A stretch of DNA of 64,000 bases, from positions 6,625,435-6,689,434 of the forward strand of contig NC_088296.1 in NCBI RefSeq assembly GCF_032854445.1, given 5' to 3'. Numbering within the stretch: position 1 is the stretch's first letter; each line of letters begins with the position of its first letter. Made by a program: the position numbers and the translations under genes. This DNA comes from Liolophura sinensis (lineage: Eukaryota > Mollusca > Polyplacophora > Chitonida > Chitonidae). Of this stretch, positions 11,131 through 21,850 are shown piece by piece. The notes beneath the pieces were generated by a model. The model saw nothing but the letters and a program-made list of their open reading frames with translations, had not been told where the DNA came from and did not search any database.

Positions 11131-13187
11131 GAAACAGGTGCAGTGATATAATTAAACTTACAGTGAAATTATTGTGTTTTGTAGCCTGGGCCTATACACT
11201 GGGTGAAATACATCGGATGTGCAAGCTTTGAATTCTTCAAGTAGAATTATCAAGCATAACACTGCCTCTGATTCAACAAATGAGATAGAAAACAGAGTTA
11301 GAAAACACATAACCGTGTGGAAAATACGTTATAAAAGGGTTGATTCCTTAATTTAGCTTGGTATGTAGATCGATCAATTTTTATTGTTAATATGTACCGA
11401 GCTTTTTGTACCTTCATTTGTGAAGAGTGATTCTGTCAAACCTGACTGAAAGATTCATCAAGGTATTAGCTTCTAGTATAAATAACTGTATACAGTAGCT
11501 AGTATGCATGCATAGATGACCAGCAAGGAACATGACAGATATCAACACGTGTCAAAGTCGCTTACATATGCATTCGTGTGTATGCAGGTCACAAAATACC
11601 ATTCAACGTATGACGTGTCAACAGGGGCCTCAGATGAGAGTTGACTGTTAATCCGTGACATCTGCTACATAACTATGCTTATCTATACTGTTCAAATGAC
11701 ACACTTCTAGCGTATTGCAAATACGAGCGTACATATATATATGCACGTATAGATTGTTCGTACCTTCAGCGTGGCCATTGATGCGTATATACAGGTGTAT
11801 CGTATTATTTCGATAGATTCTAAAAAGAAAAGGATGCAATCTCGTCATTTTGTACTAAATTGTATCTTAAGTGGGAGTTTTAATTACATTTTATCCGCGT
11901 GTTTCGTCGAAAGCTGAGTTCCAAATACGACTGCAGCTGGAGTTCACGTCATGGTATTTTCTTCAGGCACACAGGTAAAATAATACTTTCGTACACTTGC
12001 CACAGGTCTCCTACAGGATCGTGATGTGCTGGGTTTAGATGCTGCTTGAGTTTTGTTGGCGTATCCCTCCCTCCCTGCTCCCCTCTAGCCCCCAGGAACA
12101 AACAGATCCCAGTTAACAGACAAGGTTTACTACGCTCCTGCTCTGTCATTTGCTCATCGCTTGCCCGTCTTTATGCGACAGCCCACACCGTGAAACAAAA
12201 TGGCGGGCGTTCACACGGACCTGAACGAAAGCAGCAGCAGCCGAAGAGAAGATGTGAGGATGGGATACATTGCAATGTACATCAACAATGTGTTTTGTCT
12301 TACGGGACAGTCTATATTTTGAAGTTCTTGGACACAGACATGACAGACACCTGGCTCTGATACGAAGTGTTAATACAAATCTCAGAGGCTCGGAGCGGAG
12401 AAATGAACACGGAACACCTGCCACATCAGCATGTCCTACAAACCTGCACAATATTTCAAGGTCAGTGAACTGCTTGCTTTTGTTTTCCCAACGCATTATA
12501 ACAATGGCATTCTTTGCATAAAGCAACACCGGAACTTTGTTCTACATCTGAAATTAGACTTTTATTTTTGTTTTGAAAATTTATGCTTCCAGTGTCGCCA
12601 TAGGACAGATGTTCTATTTCATCTGGCTGAAATCGTTTTTTTTTTTCAAGTTTTCGAAGGGCATTTGCTCGTACCTCATGACCTGGGCACACCGACAAAC
12701 CTTACATAGTACACACATTCGGTAATCTTAACTTTACTTTTACATTTTACCCCAAATGCGTTAATAAACTATCTTACAGAACAATCGTGTTGAGAATGCC
12801 GGATAGATCTATACAGAGTGGCTGAGAATGCAAACGATGCCTTTGGTGACACATAGTATTCAGTATAGATAAGTATTTGTTGTACCTGATATCAAATTAA
12901 AAACTTGGTCTAATGACAGTTGTTTAAAAAAAGTAACAGAGTATGCGTTTCTTCTTCAAAGCATACTTTTACACACCAAAAAAAATCAAAAATCGTGTAA
13001 AGCTTTATATGAATATTTAATATTTATTCGCATATTTAGTTAGATTTTGTGATTTTTTTTCGTTATGCGGCACTTGTAAAATTCCATTGAATAGTCACGC
13101 TGGTGTTCACACCCACTCGGACCAAACGCCATTCCACCACCCCCGTCACTCCCTACTCGGCACACAAGCATACCTTGAGTCCCGTTA
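11131..13187. other. Mostly unassigned, holds the 12.2-kb candidate exon
   Basis: Apart from the candidate start at 12200 and a possible donor GTCAGT at 12461, no coding signal was found. The 127-codon minus frame at 12146-12529 overlaps these and has no exon signals. Confidence 0.5.
12200..12253 (+). CDS. Candidate first coding exon (MAGVHTDLNESSSSRRED)
   Basis: AAAATGGCGGGC gives an ideal start context and also resembles the YY1 motif often found over start codons. Eighteen codons lead to a GTGAGG donor in phase 0. No convincing downstream partner was found. A segment ending at a GTCAGT donor at 12461 is open in a compatible frame but has no good acceptor. If not spliced, the frame closes after 40 codons. 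The upstream 150 bp is C/T-rich. Confidence 0.3.
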
Positions 13188-13373
13188 TTTCTCTCTATTC
13201 TTACATGTTTTACGCCCGTCGACTGCTCGTCAAGCTTTCTCTATTCTTACATGTTTTACGCCCGTCGACTGCTCGTCAAGCTTTCTCTATTCTTACATGT
13301 TTTACGCCCGTTGGCTGCTCGTCAAGCTTTCTCTATTCTTACATGTTTTACACCCGTCGGCTGCTCGTCAAGC
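13188..13373. repeat. 46-bp tandem repeat, four copies
   Basis: Four nearly identical copies of a unit that starts TTCTCTATTCTTACATGTTT and ends GACTGCTCGTCAAGCT. The overlapping open frames are repeat artefacts. Confidence 0.9.
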
Positions 13374-13563
13374 TTTCGTTAACGTTCCCCGTGAGCCCAT
13401 CTCAGATGCTCCTAACCACCATCATCTGTGTTACTGAGTGAATGTAACCGCCGTGACAAATCAGTCAATCATTTTGTGTATCTATATTTAGTTAGACAGT
13501 TATGGTAGGCAATAAATAATAGCCCGTGTTAAACATATCATTGTGTGGGATGAGTACTTTTAA

Positions 13564-13631
<68 letters not shown>
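13564..13631. repeat. (TA)n microsatellite
   Basis: About 34 uninterrupted TA repeats. Confidence 0.98.
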
Positions 13632-13634
<3 letters not shown>

Positions 13635-13767
13635 AGTAAATTGCTGACCAATTCATTGCCAAACCCTATAAAAATGTACAAAAAAAATGAAAGCTTATAC
13701 GAATTCTTTTGTACCTAGCCAGCTCGTGAATGTAATTTATTTGAAATAGCTGTGAACTTTTTTTTCT

Positions 13768-13905
13768 TTATTTGGTTGAGGTTTTGCACCGTACTCAAGA
13801 ATATCTCACTTATTCGACGTCGGCCAGCATTGTGGTGGGAGGAAACCGGGGAGAGGGGAGACCCACAACCATCCGAAGGCTGATGACAGGCCTTCCCACG
13901 TAAAG
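13768..13905 (-). mobile_element. SINE family A, 5'-truncated, left arm of an inverted pair
   Basis: TACTCAAGAATATCTCACTT through ACAACCATCCGAAGGCTGAT, cut at the usual truncation point near CCTTCCCACGTA. It faces the plus copy at 14160-14312. Confidence 0.82.
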
Positions 13906-14026
13906 CTGTTAACTACTTGACCTAGAATAAGCCTGTAATAGGCCCCTCTAGTCCACATCAGTTTCGTGCCTGTCACCCATGCAACCTGCAAGTTGACTGG
14001 TTAAATATTTGCCGTCGGTCGTAAAA

Positions 14027-14149
14027 ATGGCGGAGTCGGTGTTTGCAGTGGTGGGTTTAACTGACTGCTTCGGGCAATCCTCTTATCTGGATATGACAAA
14101 CCAGAGACTGTATGCACAGAATATGACGGCCCTTTTGTGGAGTGGATAA
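14027..14149 (+). CDS. Candidate short ORF with a YY1-like start (40 aa)
   Basis: AAAAATGGCGGAG again gives a strong start context with a YY1-like match. The frame (beginning MAESVFAVVGLTDCFGQ) closes at TAA after 40 codons; a possible GTGGGT donor after codon 8 is weak. It lies between two inverted SINE copies. It could be a first exon, a promoter fragment or chance. Confidence 0.18.
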   Translation: MAESVFAVVGLTDCFGQSSYLDMTNQRLYAQNMTALLWSG

Positions 14150-14159
14150 TTCGGGCTAC

Positions 14160-14312
14160 GTACGTGGGAAGCTCTTCCAGCTACCTGCGGATGGTCGTGT
14201 GTTTCCCCCGGGTTCTCCCCGGTTTCCTCTCACCATAATGCTGGCCGCCGTCGTATAAGTGAAATATTCATGAGTACGGCGTAAAACACCAAACAAATAA
14301 ATAAATAGATAA
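14160..14312 (+). mobile_element. SINE family A, 5'-truncated, right arm of an inverted pair
   Basis: TACGTGGGAAGCTCTTCCAG through AAACACCAAACAAATAAATA. It starts at the point where the minus copy at 13768-13905 stops. Confidence 0.85.
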
Positions 14313-14424
14313 TTCTGTGCAGTGTGTATACTAAATCCAGAACCTATATGTGCATTAGTATCATCTAAATCTAAAAATCAATCATTATTTTGAATCTCTA
14401 GAGCCCTGAGTTCAATTATCAAAC

Positions 14425-16310
14425 ATTATTCAAGGTAGTTAAGAACCTGGCTGTATCCATATTTCCCTGTGTCCAGACATCACTCAGTTTTCAAGGTCGT
14501 TCAGAATCTGGTTGTGTCCATATTTCTCTGTGCCCAGACATCACTCAGTTTTCAAGGTCGTTCAGAACCTGGCTGTATCCATATTTCCCTGTGCCCAGAC
14601 ATCACTCAGTTTTCAAGGTCGTTCAGAACCTGGTTGTATCCATATTTCCCTGTGCCCAGACATCACTCAGTATTCAAGGTCGTTCAGAACCTGGCTGTAT
14701 CCATATTTCCCTGTGCCCAGACATCACTCAGTTTTCAAGGTCGTTCACTGTGCCCAGACATCACTCAGTTTTCAAGGTCGTTCAGAACCTGGCTGTATCC
14801 ATATTTCCCTGTGCCCAGACATCACTCAGTATTCAAGGTCGTTCAGAACCTGGCTGTATCCATATTTCCCTGTGCCCAGACATCACTCAGTATTCAAGGT
14901 AGTTAAGAACCTGGCTGTATCCATATTTCCCTGTGTCCAGACATCACTCAGTTTTCAAGGTCGTTCAGAACCTGGCTGTATCCATATTTCCCTGTGCCCA
15001 GACATCACTCAGTTTTCAAGGTCGTTCAGAACCTGGTTGTATCCATATTTCCCTGTGCCCAGACATCACTCAGTTTTCAAGGTCGTTCAGAACCTGGCTG
15101 TATCCATATTTCCCTGTGCCCAGACATCACTCAGTATTCAAGGTCGTTCAGAACCTGGTTGTATCCATATTTCCCTGTGCCCAGACATCACTCAGTTTTC
15201 AAGGTCGTTCAGAACCTGGTTGTATCCATATTTCCCTGTGCCCAGACATCACTCAGTTTTCAAGGTCGTTCAGAACCTGGTTGTATCCATATTTCCCTGT
15301 GCCCAGACATCACTCAGTATTCAAGGTCGTTCAGAACCTGGCTGTATCCATATTTCCCTGTGCCCAGACATCACTCAGTTTTCAAGGTCGTTCACTGTGC
15401 CCAGACATCACTCAGTTTTCAAGGTCGTTCAGAACCTGGCTGTATCCATATTTCCCTGTGCCCAGACATCACTCAGTTTACAAGGTCGTTCAGAACCTGG
15501 TTGTATCCATATTTCCCTGTGCCCAGACATCACTCAGTATTCAAGGTCGTTCAGAACCTGGCTGTATCCATATTTCCCTGTGCCCAGACATCACTCAGTT
15601 TTCAAGGTCGTTCACTGTGCCCAGACATCACTCAGTTTTCAAGGTCGTTCAGAACCTGGCTGTATCCATATTTCCCTGTGCCCAGACATCACTCAGTTTT
15701 CAAGGTCGTTCAGAACCTGGTTGTATCCATATTTCCCTGTGCCCAGACATCACTCAGTTTTCAAGGTCGTTCAGAACCTGGCTGTATCCATATTTCCCTG
15801 TGCCCAGACATCACTCAGTTTACAAGGTCGTTCAGAACCTGGTTGTATCCATATTTCCCTGTGCCCAGACATCACTCAGTATTCAAGGTCGTTCAGAACC
15901 TGGCTGTATCCATATTTCCCTGTGCCCAGACATCACTCAGTTTTCAAGGTCGTTCACTGTGCCCAGACATCACTCAGTTTTCAAGGTCGTTCAGAACCTG
16001 GCTGTATCCATATTTCCCTGTGCCCAGACATCACTCAGTTTTCAAGGTCGTTCAGAACCTGGCTGTATCCATATTTCCTTGTGCCCAGACATCACTCAGT
16101 TTTCAAGGTCGTTCAGAACCTGGTTGTATCCATATTTCCCTGTGCTCAGACATCACTCAGTTTTCAAGGTCGTTCAGAACCTGGTTGTATCCATATTTCC
16201 CTGTGCCCAGACATCACTCAGTTTTCAAGGTCGTTCAGAACCTGGCTGTATCCATACCTCCCTGTGCCCAGACATCACTCAGTTTTCAAGATCGTTCAGA
16301 ACATATAGCT
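14425..16310 (+). repeat. 61-bp satellite array with higher-order structure
   Basis: About 30 near-identical 61-bp units (TCAGAACCTGGCTGTATCCA... ending TTTTCAAGGTCGT). Four units are shortened to 37 bp by the same 24-bp deletion, with junctions at about 14744, 15391, 15611 and 15953. Their spacings (647, 220 and 342) are each a multiple of 61 plus 37. Marker variants (TTTACAAG, TATTCAAG, GGTTG) recur in blocks, so the array grew by multi-unit duplication. Diverged units continue to about 16510. Long open frames in all three forward frames (up to 598 codons) are a product of the repeat. Confidence 0.93.
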
Positions 16311-16567
16311 GCATGTATTCATGTTACTTTGTTCCCAGACATCACACAGTAGTCAAGTCTCATAATCTAACTGTACCCATAAATCACACATCTTTTCTAC
16401 ATCCAAAATCCAGTGACCAAATATTACTCATCTGAATTGAAGATCTGTTTATATAAATTACACGTTTTTTTTTCTTACATCCAAAATTTTGGTTCCAGAT
16501 ATCACACCGTAATATTAAACAGGGAATGAGGAAAACCTATGCCCTCAGCAACACATTTAGGTGTGAG

Positions 16568-16665
16568 AATGAATGAATGGTTATGGCTTAACGCCACATC
16601 GGCAATATTTCAGCGATATCGTGGCGAGAACAAGGTGACAACAGGAGGCGGTTCAGATATGCCAT
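16568..16665 (+). mobile_element. Repeat of a third family (AACGCCACATCGGCAATATTTCAGCGATATC)
   Basis: GAATGAATGAATGGTTATGG then CTTAACGCCACATCGGCAAT ATTTCAGCGATATCGTGGCG. From general knowledge, short interspersed elements of this look occur in marine molluscs; only one copy is in the window, so this rests on recall. Confidence 0.45.
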
Positions 16666-16995
16666 ATGGTAGTGAGAACATCAAAACGAAACAAAAATGT
16701 TCGGACACGTTTAAAAGCCCACAACAAAAAAAAACAAAACAGTTAAAACTCGAAAGCCCGCATATTTTAAAAATAGTATAACTCGAAATCTGTATGTATA
16801 TAACTTTTTATCTATAAATATTTATGACAATTGAAATTTATATTTTATGATATAGGCCAACGCTGTTACCAAGTAGTTAACTCATTTATCTACTTTAAAC
16901 TGCACATCCATAAGCTGGGTGAGTTAGTCTACTTGCTAGTACTGTGTAATGTTACTCCCAAATGTGTTGCCAGGGCAAAAGTGTTTTATGTGTAA

Positions 16996-17062
16996 AACCG
17001 CCGTCGTATAAGTGAAATATTCAGCGTAAGTTCAGCGTAAAACACAAATCTGCCCAAATAAA
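16996..17062 (+). mobile_element. SINE family A 3' fragment
   Basis: ACCGCCGTCGTATAAGTGAA ATATTC then a short AGCGTAAGTTC duplication and CAGCGTAAAACAC. Confidence 0.7.
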
Positions 17063-17374
17063 TTTTATGTGTAAATATACACACTAGTAATTATTGTGGT
17101 TATACTACCTCCTGTTCTTTTGTGTATTCTCCATATTATTAAATGCCTCTGGAAAAAGTTGTCTCTCAGACAATTATATATTGAACATATGGTACTGTTA
17201 CTTGCAAATGAAAGAGGTGTTTGAAAAGTGCAGATGAAGAGAACTGATGAAAATAGCGTTTCGTGTAGCGTTTTAGATGATATGATGATAGCAATCGCAA
17301 TCTCAGTCACGCTACAATAGACCACATCATGGAGGCTAAAACTAGAGAAGCGGCCACAGTGTAACATGTGGCAA

Positions 17375-17526
17375 ATTTATTTATTTATTTGATTGGTGTT
17401 TTACAACGTACTCTAGAATATTTCACTTATACGACGACAACCAGCATTATGGTGGATGGAAACCGGACAGAGCCCGGGGGAAACCCACGACCATCCGCAT
17501 GTTGCTGACAGACCTTCCCACGTACT
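17375..17526 (-). mobile_element. SINE family A, 5'-truncated, with target-site duplication
   Basis: A minus copy flanked by ATGTGGCAA at 17366-17374 and 17527-17535, a 9-bp target-site duplication consistent with LINE-driven insertion and 5' truncation. Confidence 0.9.
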
Positions 17527-17532
17527 ATGTGG

Positions 17533-17618
17533 CAAGTGGTCACACCTATAACCGGTCAATTTCGACCTCTTGCCACGTTACCTCAGTTTTAATGTGTATT
17601 CTAACTGTGTATGCACCT
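17533..17618 (-). repeat. Dispersed repeat family C, copy 3 (5' part)
   Basis: AACCGGTCAATTTCGACCTC TTGCCACGTTACCTCAGTTT TAATGTGTATTCTAACTGTG is the reverse complement of the 5' half of family C. It lies right after a SINE. Confidence 0.6.
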
Positions 17619-19061
17619 ATTTAAAAGGCTGCAACTTATATGCCCTCTAGTACCATGGCTTAAGCATAATCCGGTGAAAAAAAAAAACCCAAAACAATGC
17701 AGCTTTGTGTTAATTGTAATGTGGTAGACGTCATTGGCTTTTGTTACTGTACAAGCCTTTGTCGCTGTTTTTTGTACTTAGGAAATGTTGTTGCTAGCCG
17801 TGATTAAAATCGCAAAGCAAAATACCAAGGGGCTAATTTTCCAGTATTCCGTTTGACCATAAACCCAAGTTTTACAGGCAAACTGTGTGTAGGATGTTTT
17901 GATTATTAAAGATGTGGGGGGGGGGGGTCATTTTTTTTGGTTCATTACAATAGTTAATATGTTGGTCTTAACACGACGGAGCCACTACACTTCCATGTTT
18001 ACAAATCTGTGACGATAAACCTGCAATATTGCCACGATATTTCTCACTGTTTCTCTCTCCTCATGGACGAATTTCATCCATTGTCCTGTGGCCGTGTCAT
18101 TTACTGCGGACCTATAAATGCCCTCAGTCCCGTGACGTCGTTCTATTTCGGTGCACGCCAGGTGTTGTTAATGTCACAAATTTACAAATGAGTTTGCTGG
18201 TAATGATAGTCCTTCGTTTCTTCCAGTGCCTGTCTTCACAACGCACGAACAACGAAGGAAGACGCTTTATTGTTAGACTTCTCTTATCGTTGCGGTCCAG
18301 TAACTCTTCCGATCTCTTTTGTGAAAGAGGCTTGAAAATTGTCTGTGAACAATGTTATTTGGCGGGAAAATTTATCCACAGCCGTTAGTCTCGATGAAGA
18401 GATATTGTAAAAGTAGGCTGTGTAAATGACGATTGTCGTACCCTACGCTCGCCAGTCACTCCCACCCCAATCCCCCCATCCCCCCCCCCCCCCCCAACAT
18501 TTCACCCCAACACCTTACCCCACAGCCGATATTTCCCGGCCACCGCTACTATATTGACGTGAGATATTGTCCACTGAGGAAGAATTAGGCTCTTCATGCT
18601 TCAATACAGGGCGGAAATAGCTTCTGAATCTGTCTGTTCTTTCGACCATGACCTATTTAACCCAAAGGCACCCCCCCCCCCCCCCCCGTCCCCACTCCCA
18701 CCCCCCATCCTCACCTCCTCTCGACCTTGGGCAGATTACAGAAAGCCAGTCAGGGTTTGAAAAGTGATTTAAACGTTTATTTTTTATTTAATTTTGGTCC
18801 TCGTAGGCGATCAGATTGGGAACACTTTACAAGTTTTATTTTTTGGACAAATGTATTAATATTCTCACATCACCGTATAATACTAATATTTGACAAAAAT
18901 TAATACTGTGTGGAAATCGCTGTATAGTTGGCGTCGGTGTACTTATGAAAGTAAAACAGTAACTTGAGTTCCAGGAATAACAGTTTTTGATCAATAGCTT
19001 ATAAACTAAAAGTTCATCTCCCCCTGTGGACGGAAACAACTATCCCTAACCCTAATAGAGC
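17619..19061. other. Unassigned, homopolymer-rich
   Basis: Contains G and C runs and a 119-codon frame (18029-18388) with no start context, splice or family support. Confidence 0.5.
18480..18700. repeat. Clustered poly-C tracts
   Basis: Two C runs of more than 14 bases (near 18480 and 18670) with C-rich flanks. Similar C or G runs occur near 7171, 17926, 21692, 33106, 59165 and 61638. They are assembly-sensitive homopolymers. Confidence 0.9.
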
Positions 19062-19335
19062 TACACTATAAAAACTATACTGTGTTAAATTTAGTATAAT
19101 GTCGTTTTTACTGAGTGAGGCTAGAGTAGATTGTTATTACTGCACCATAGAATTACATTGTAGATTACATAATACCTCGTTACACTAACAAAAGTATTGT
19201 ATCCTGTTAGTATAACAGAACAAGTCGGCCATGTATAGCAAAATAGTTTGTAGAAATAACATAATCTACTAAGTCTGCCATTACTCAAGAGACACGATAC
19301 TCTGTCGATTTAAAAGATTGTTTTTTTACAGTGTA
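19062..19335. mobile_element. Non-autonomous TIR element (MITE-like), 274 bp
   Basis: It starts TACACTATAAAAAC and ends TTTTTTTACAGTGTA, inverted termini of about 14 bp. No flanking TA duplication is visible. The interior has no coding potential. It shares termini with the element at 19426-19898. Confidence 0.5.
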
Positions 19336-19425
19336 ACTCAGGGTAAGTGGAATACTTTTTTGAAATTATGTGTGGCAAATACATGTCCATGTAAACTGGT
19401 CAGAACTTCTATTCGTTGTCCAATA

Positions 19426-19898
19426 TACACTATAAAAGCTGTGTAAATTGATAGCTAAATGGCCTGATAATTTTGAGCAGTGGTATCGTCCGTGTTACAG
19501 TATCTGCAGTATACTGGCAGCGGTGTAAAGTGAACATAGAGTAACAATTAATATAAATACTCTGTACATATATGCAGAATAAATTGGCATAGCCCTGTAT
19601 CAGTATATTAGGTATGTGAATCGACTTACGGGCACTTTTAGGTGTGTAAAATATACCATATTTCTTCTAATTATTGGGACACCTCGTCTGCTCTTTTTAG
19701 GCTACATACATGTAATTGTAGCAAGAGTATTTAGTTTCTTTTTTGCTCACATGGTTAGAATATGTAATGAACAACGTACTCATATCTTTACTGTTCCAAA
19801 AGGATTTGAAAGAAATGTAATATTCTGCTTTCAGTTCTACTAATATCTGTCCCAAAAATTTAAAGAATTAGGGTACAGTAGTTTTTTTTTACAGTGTA
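19426..19898. mobile_element. Non-autonomous TIR element with TA flanks, 473 bp
   Basis: TACACTATAAAAG ... TTTTTTTTACAGTGTA, with TA on both sides (19424-19425 and 19899-19900), the target duplication typical of Tc1/mariner-type elements. The internal 75-codon frame resembles nothing I know. Confidence 0.5.
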
Positions 19899-20589
19899 TA
19901 TTTACTATAACCTCTATATTCGACAGATGCATATTACTCGGTTCAGGACATACAATCATTAGCTACAAATAGCTGGTGTTTCTAAGCTCGGAGCCCCATA
20001 GTAGTACCCCACCCCCTCCCTTCATTTCCCCTTTATTCAGCCAACCTCCTGCCCCTAGATGTCGCCCCACTCCTGTAAGAGAGACAGGAAGTTCCCATTG
20101 AGCCAATTATTAACGGTCTAAGGGGCCCCCTGAGTGGTTTTATGACGTTTTATTGTACACACCAGTGAGTTACACTGAAGTGGGCTAGTGGAATTCATAA
20201 AGAAACGAACTGGTTGAAATAAACCGACCGCGAAAAGCATACAAAGAATATTCTGTCGCCTATTCATATGCGTAACTTTTTTTCATGAGCACAAAGTGGT
20301 GCACTTCCAGTCCCTACTGACTGGCAGTGAGTTCACAAACCGATTTAAACCGGCTTTGAGTTCGATTTCTCGCGGTGACATCCTCTGTTCTGCATGGTAA
20401 CGTTATAACAAGCGCAATCTTGGCTGTATTTGGTTCTAAGGAATCCACTAACAATTCTGTTTCGTGGTCAGAACATGATTTTGGGTAATTCTAGACCAGT
20501 GACGTCTAATAAATTGCAATTAACATCACTGAAAATCGGATTGCAGCTAATGCTGATTAACCCATAGTACAAGGGGGCGTGTCATTTGC

Positions 20590-20936
20590 TACTATTTAAA
20601 CATTTACACGAACAGTTATAGAATGAAACCTTAAATGAGGTAAACTGACAAGAGGTCGAATTTCACCGGTTATGGGTAAACATTTGACAGGCATCAATCC
20701 GCCGTCACTGCTCTGGTTTTACTCTCTGTGCTGTGCGTTATCACACTGTCGTCGCTGCTCTGATTTTACTCTCTACGCTGTACATCTGTGACACTGTCGT
20801 CGCTGCTCTAATTTTACTCTCTAAGCTGTGCGTCTATCACAGTGTCGTCGCTGCTCTGGTTTTACTCTGTATGCTGTTCATCTATTACACTGTCGTCGCT
20901 GCTCTGGTTTTACTCTCTATGCTGTCGTCTTTTATA
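20590..20936 (+). repeat. Dispersed repeat family C, copy 4, with 48-bp array
   Basis: AACAGTTATAGAATGAAACC, GACAAGAGGTCGAATTTCAC CGGTTATGGG and then the 3' unit repeated five times. This is the most complete copy. Confidence 0.72.
20700..20936 (+). repeat. 48-bp tandem array at the end of a dispersed repeat
   Basis: Five copies of a unit containing CACTGTCGTCGCTGCTCTGG then TTTTACTCTCTGTGCTGT. The unit is also the 3' part of a dispersed family seen singly at about 9255 and 21815, so the array grew from one copy of that family. Confidence 0.88.
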
Positions 20937-21721
20937 TCGTGTTATCATCGATTGTCACGTGATTCCCCATTAATTGTAAGTCCTTGAGAAAAACTCCTAT
21001 CAAGTTCCCTTCAGCTAGTCTCGTCGCATACCCTCGTCGTCTGTGCAAGCAGTTTGTAGTCCCAGCCATGCCTTTGTGTCGTTTTTCCTCGAGCACAAAA
21101 GGAAGACTTTGCATTCGCAAATAAATCTCTCTGAGATCAATATCTGCCATTGTCGTGTCAGTTGAGCACTTCTCGAAAAGCATGAATGGCTCAATTACCG
21201 TCGGCTATGATCTATAATGTATCCGGACCCGTTCTTTATGAAAATATTAAAGGGCTTCTGTAATTATAGGTATGGTTTTATGTCTCACCGAGTCGAGGTT
21301 AATCAATGCCGGCGAGGCAGGGTCAATGAATCGGGGTATAAACGAGGAGTTAGCCAATAGAAACACTTCTTGGCTGCCAGGGGTCAATGTCTCCGTTATA
21401 AATCTGACATCTGTAAATCCAGAACGCGGGAACTTTCTTATCGCTTCCCAGTTCATAAATAGGGTTTATCTCTGTGGGACCTCTTGTACTTAACTGTACT
21501 CCCACCCCTTTTTCATCTGACCGCCGTCCAAATAAATCAATAAATAAATATAGTCGATCAATAGCGTTCAATCAAAGGCTGTACCTCTTATTCCTGTTCT
21601 ACAACATGCAAGTCAGCCATGCTGCAGTGTATCGAAAGAGAGTAAACGTCATTTTCTCTTTCTTTATCTCATTCTGCTCAATTCTGTTGCAAGGCACGGT
21701 GGGGGGGGGGGGGGGTGCTAC

Positions 21722-21850
21722 TGTTTAAGGATTTACATGAACAGTTAGAATAAAACCCATAGGAAAACTGAGACTGGATATCACCGGTTACGTTTGACCA
21801 TATGAAACATATCACATTGTCGTCACTACAATAGTTTTACTCTTCGCATT
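21722..21850 (+). repeat. Dispersed repeat family C, copy 5
   Basis: GAACAGTTAGAATAAAACCC, GATATCACCGGTTACG and CACATTGTCGTCACTACAAT AGTTTTACTC follow the same order as copy 4. Confidence 0.65.

Noticed and set aside
12146-12529. 127-codon minus-strand frame
   Set aside because: No splice sites or recognisable domain, and it overlaps the stronger plus-strand candidate exon.
14512-16308. 598-codon open frame and two further long forward frames
   Set aside because: They lie wholly in the 61-bp satellite, overlap each other in all three frames and have no start, splice or protein-like evidence.
20733-20987. 84-codon frame
   Set aside because: Translation of the 48-bp array within a dispersed repeat.
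21032-21150. Minus-strand first-exon-like frame starting MADIDLREIYLRMQSL with a GTATGC donor
   Set aside because: No partner exon, weak donor and no family resemblance. Kept here as worth a transcript check.
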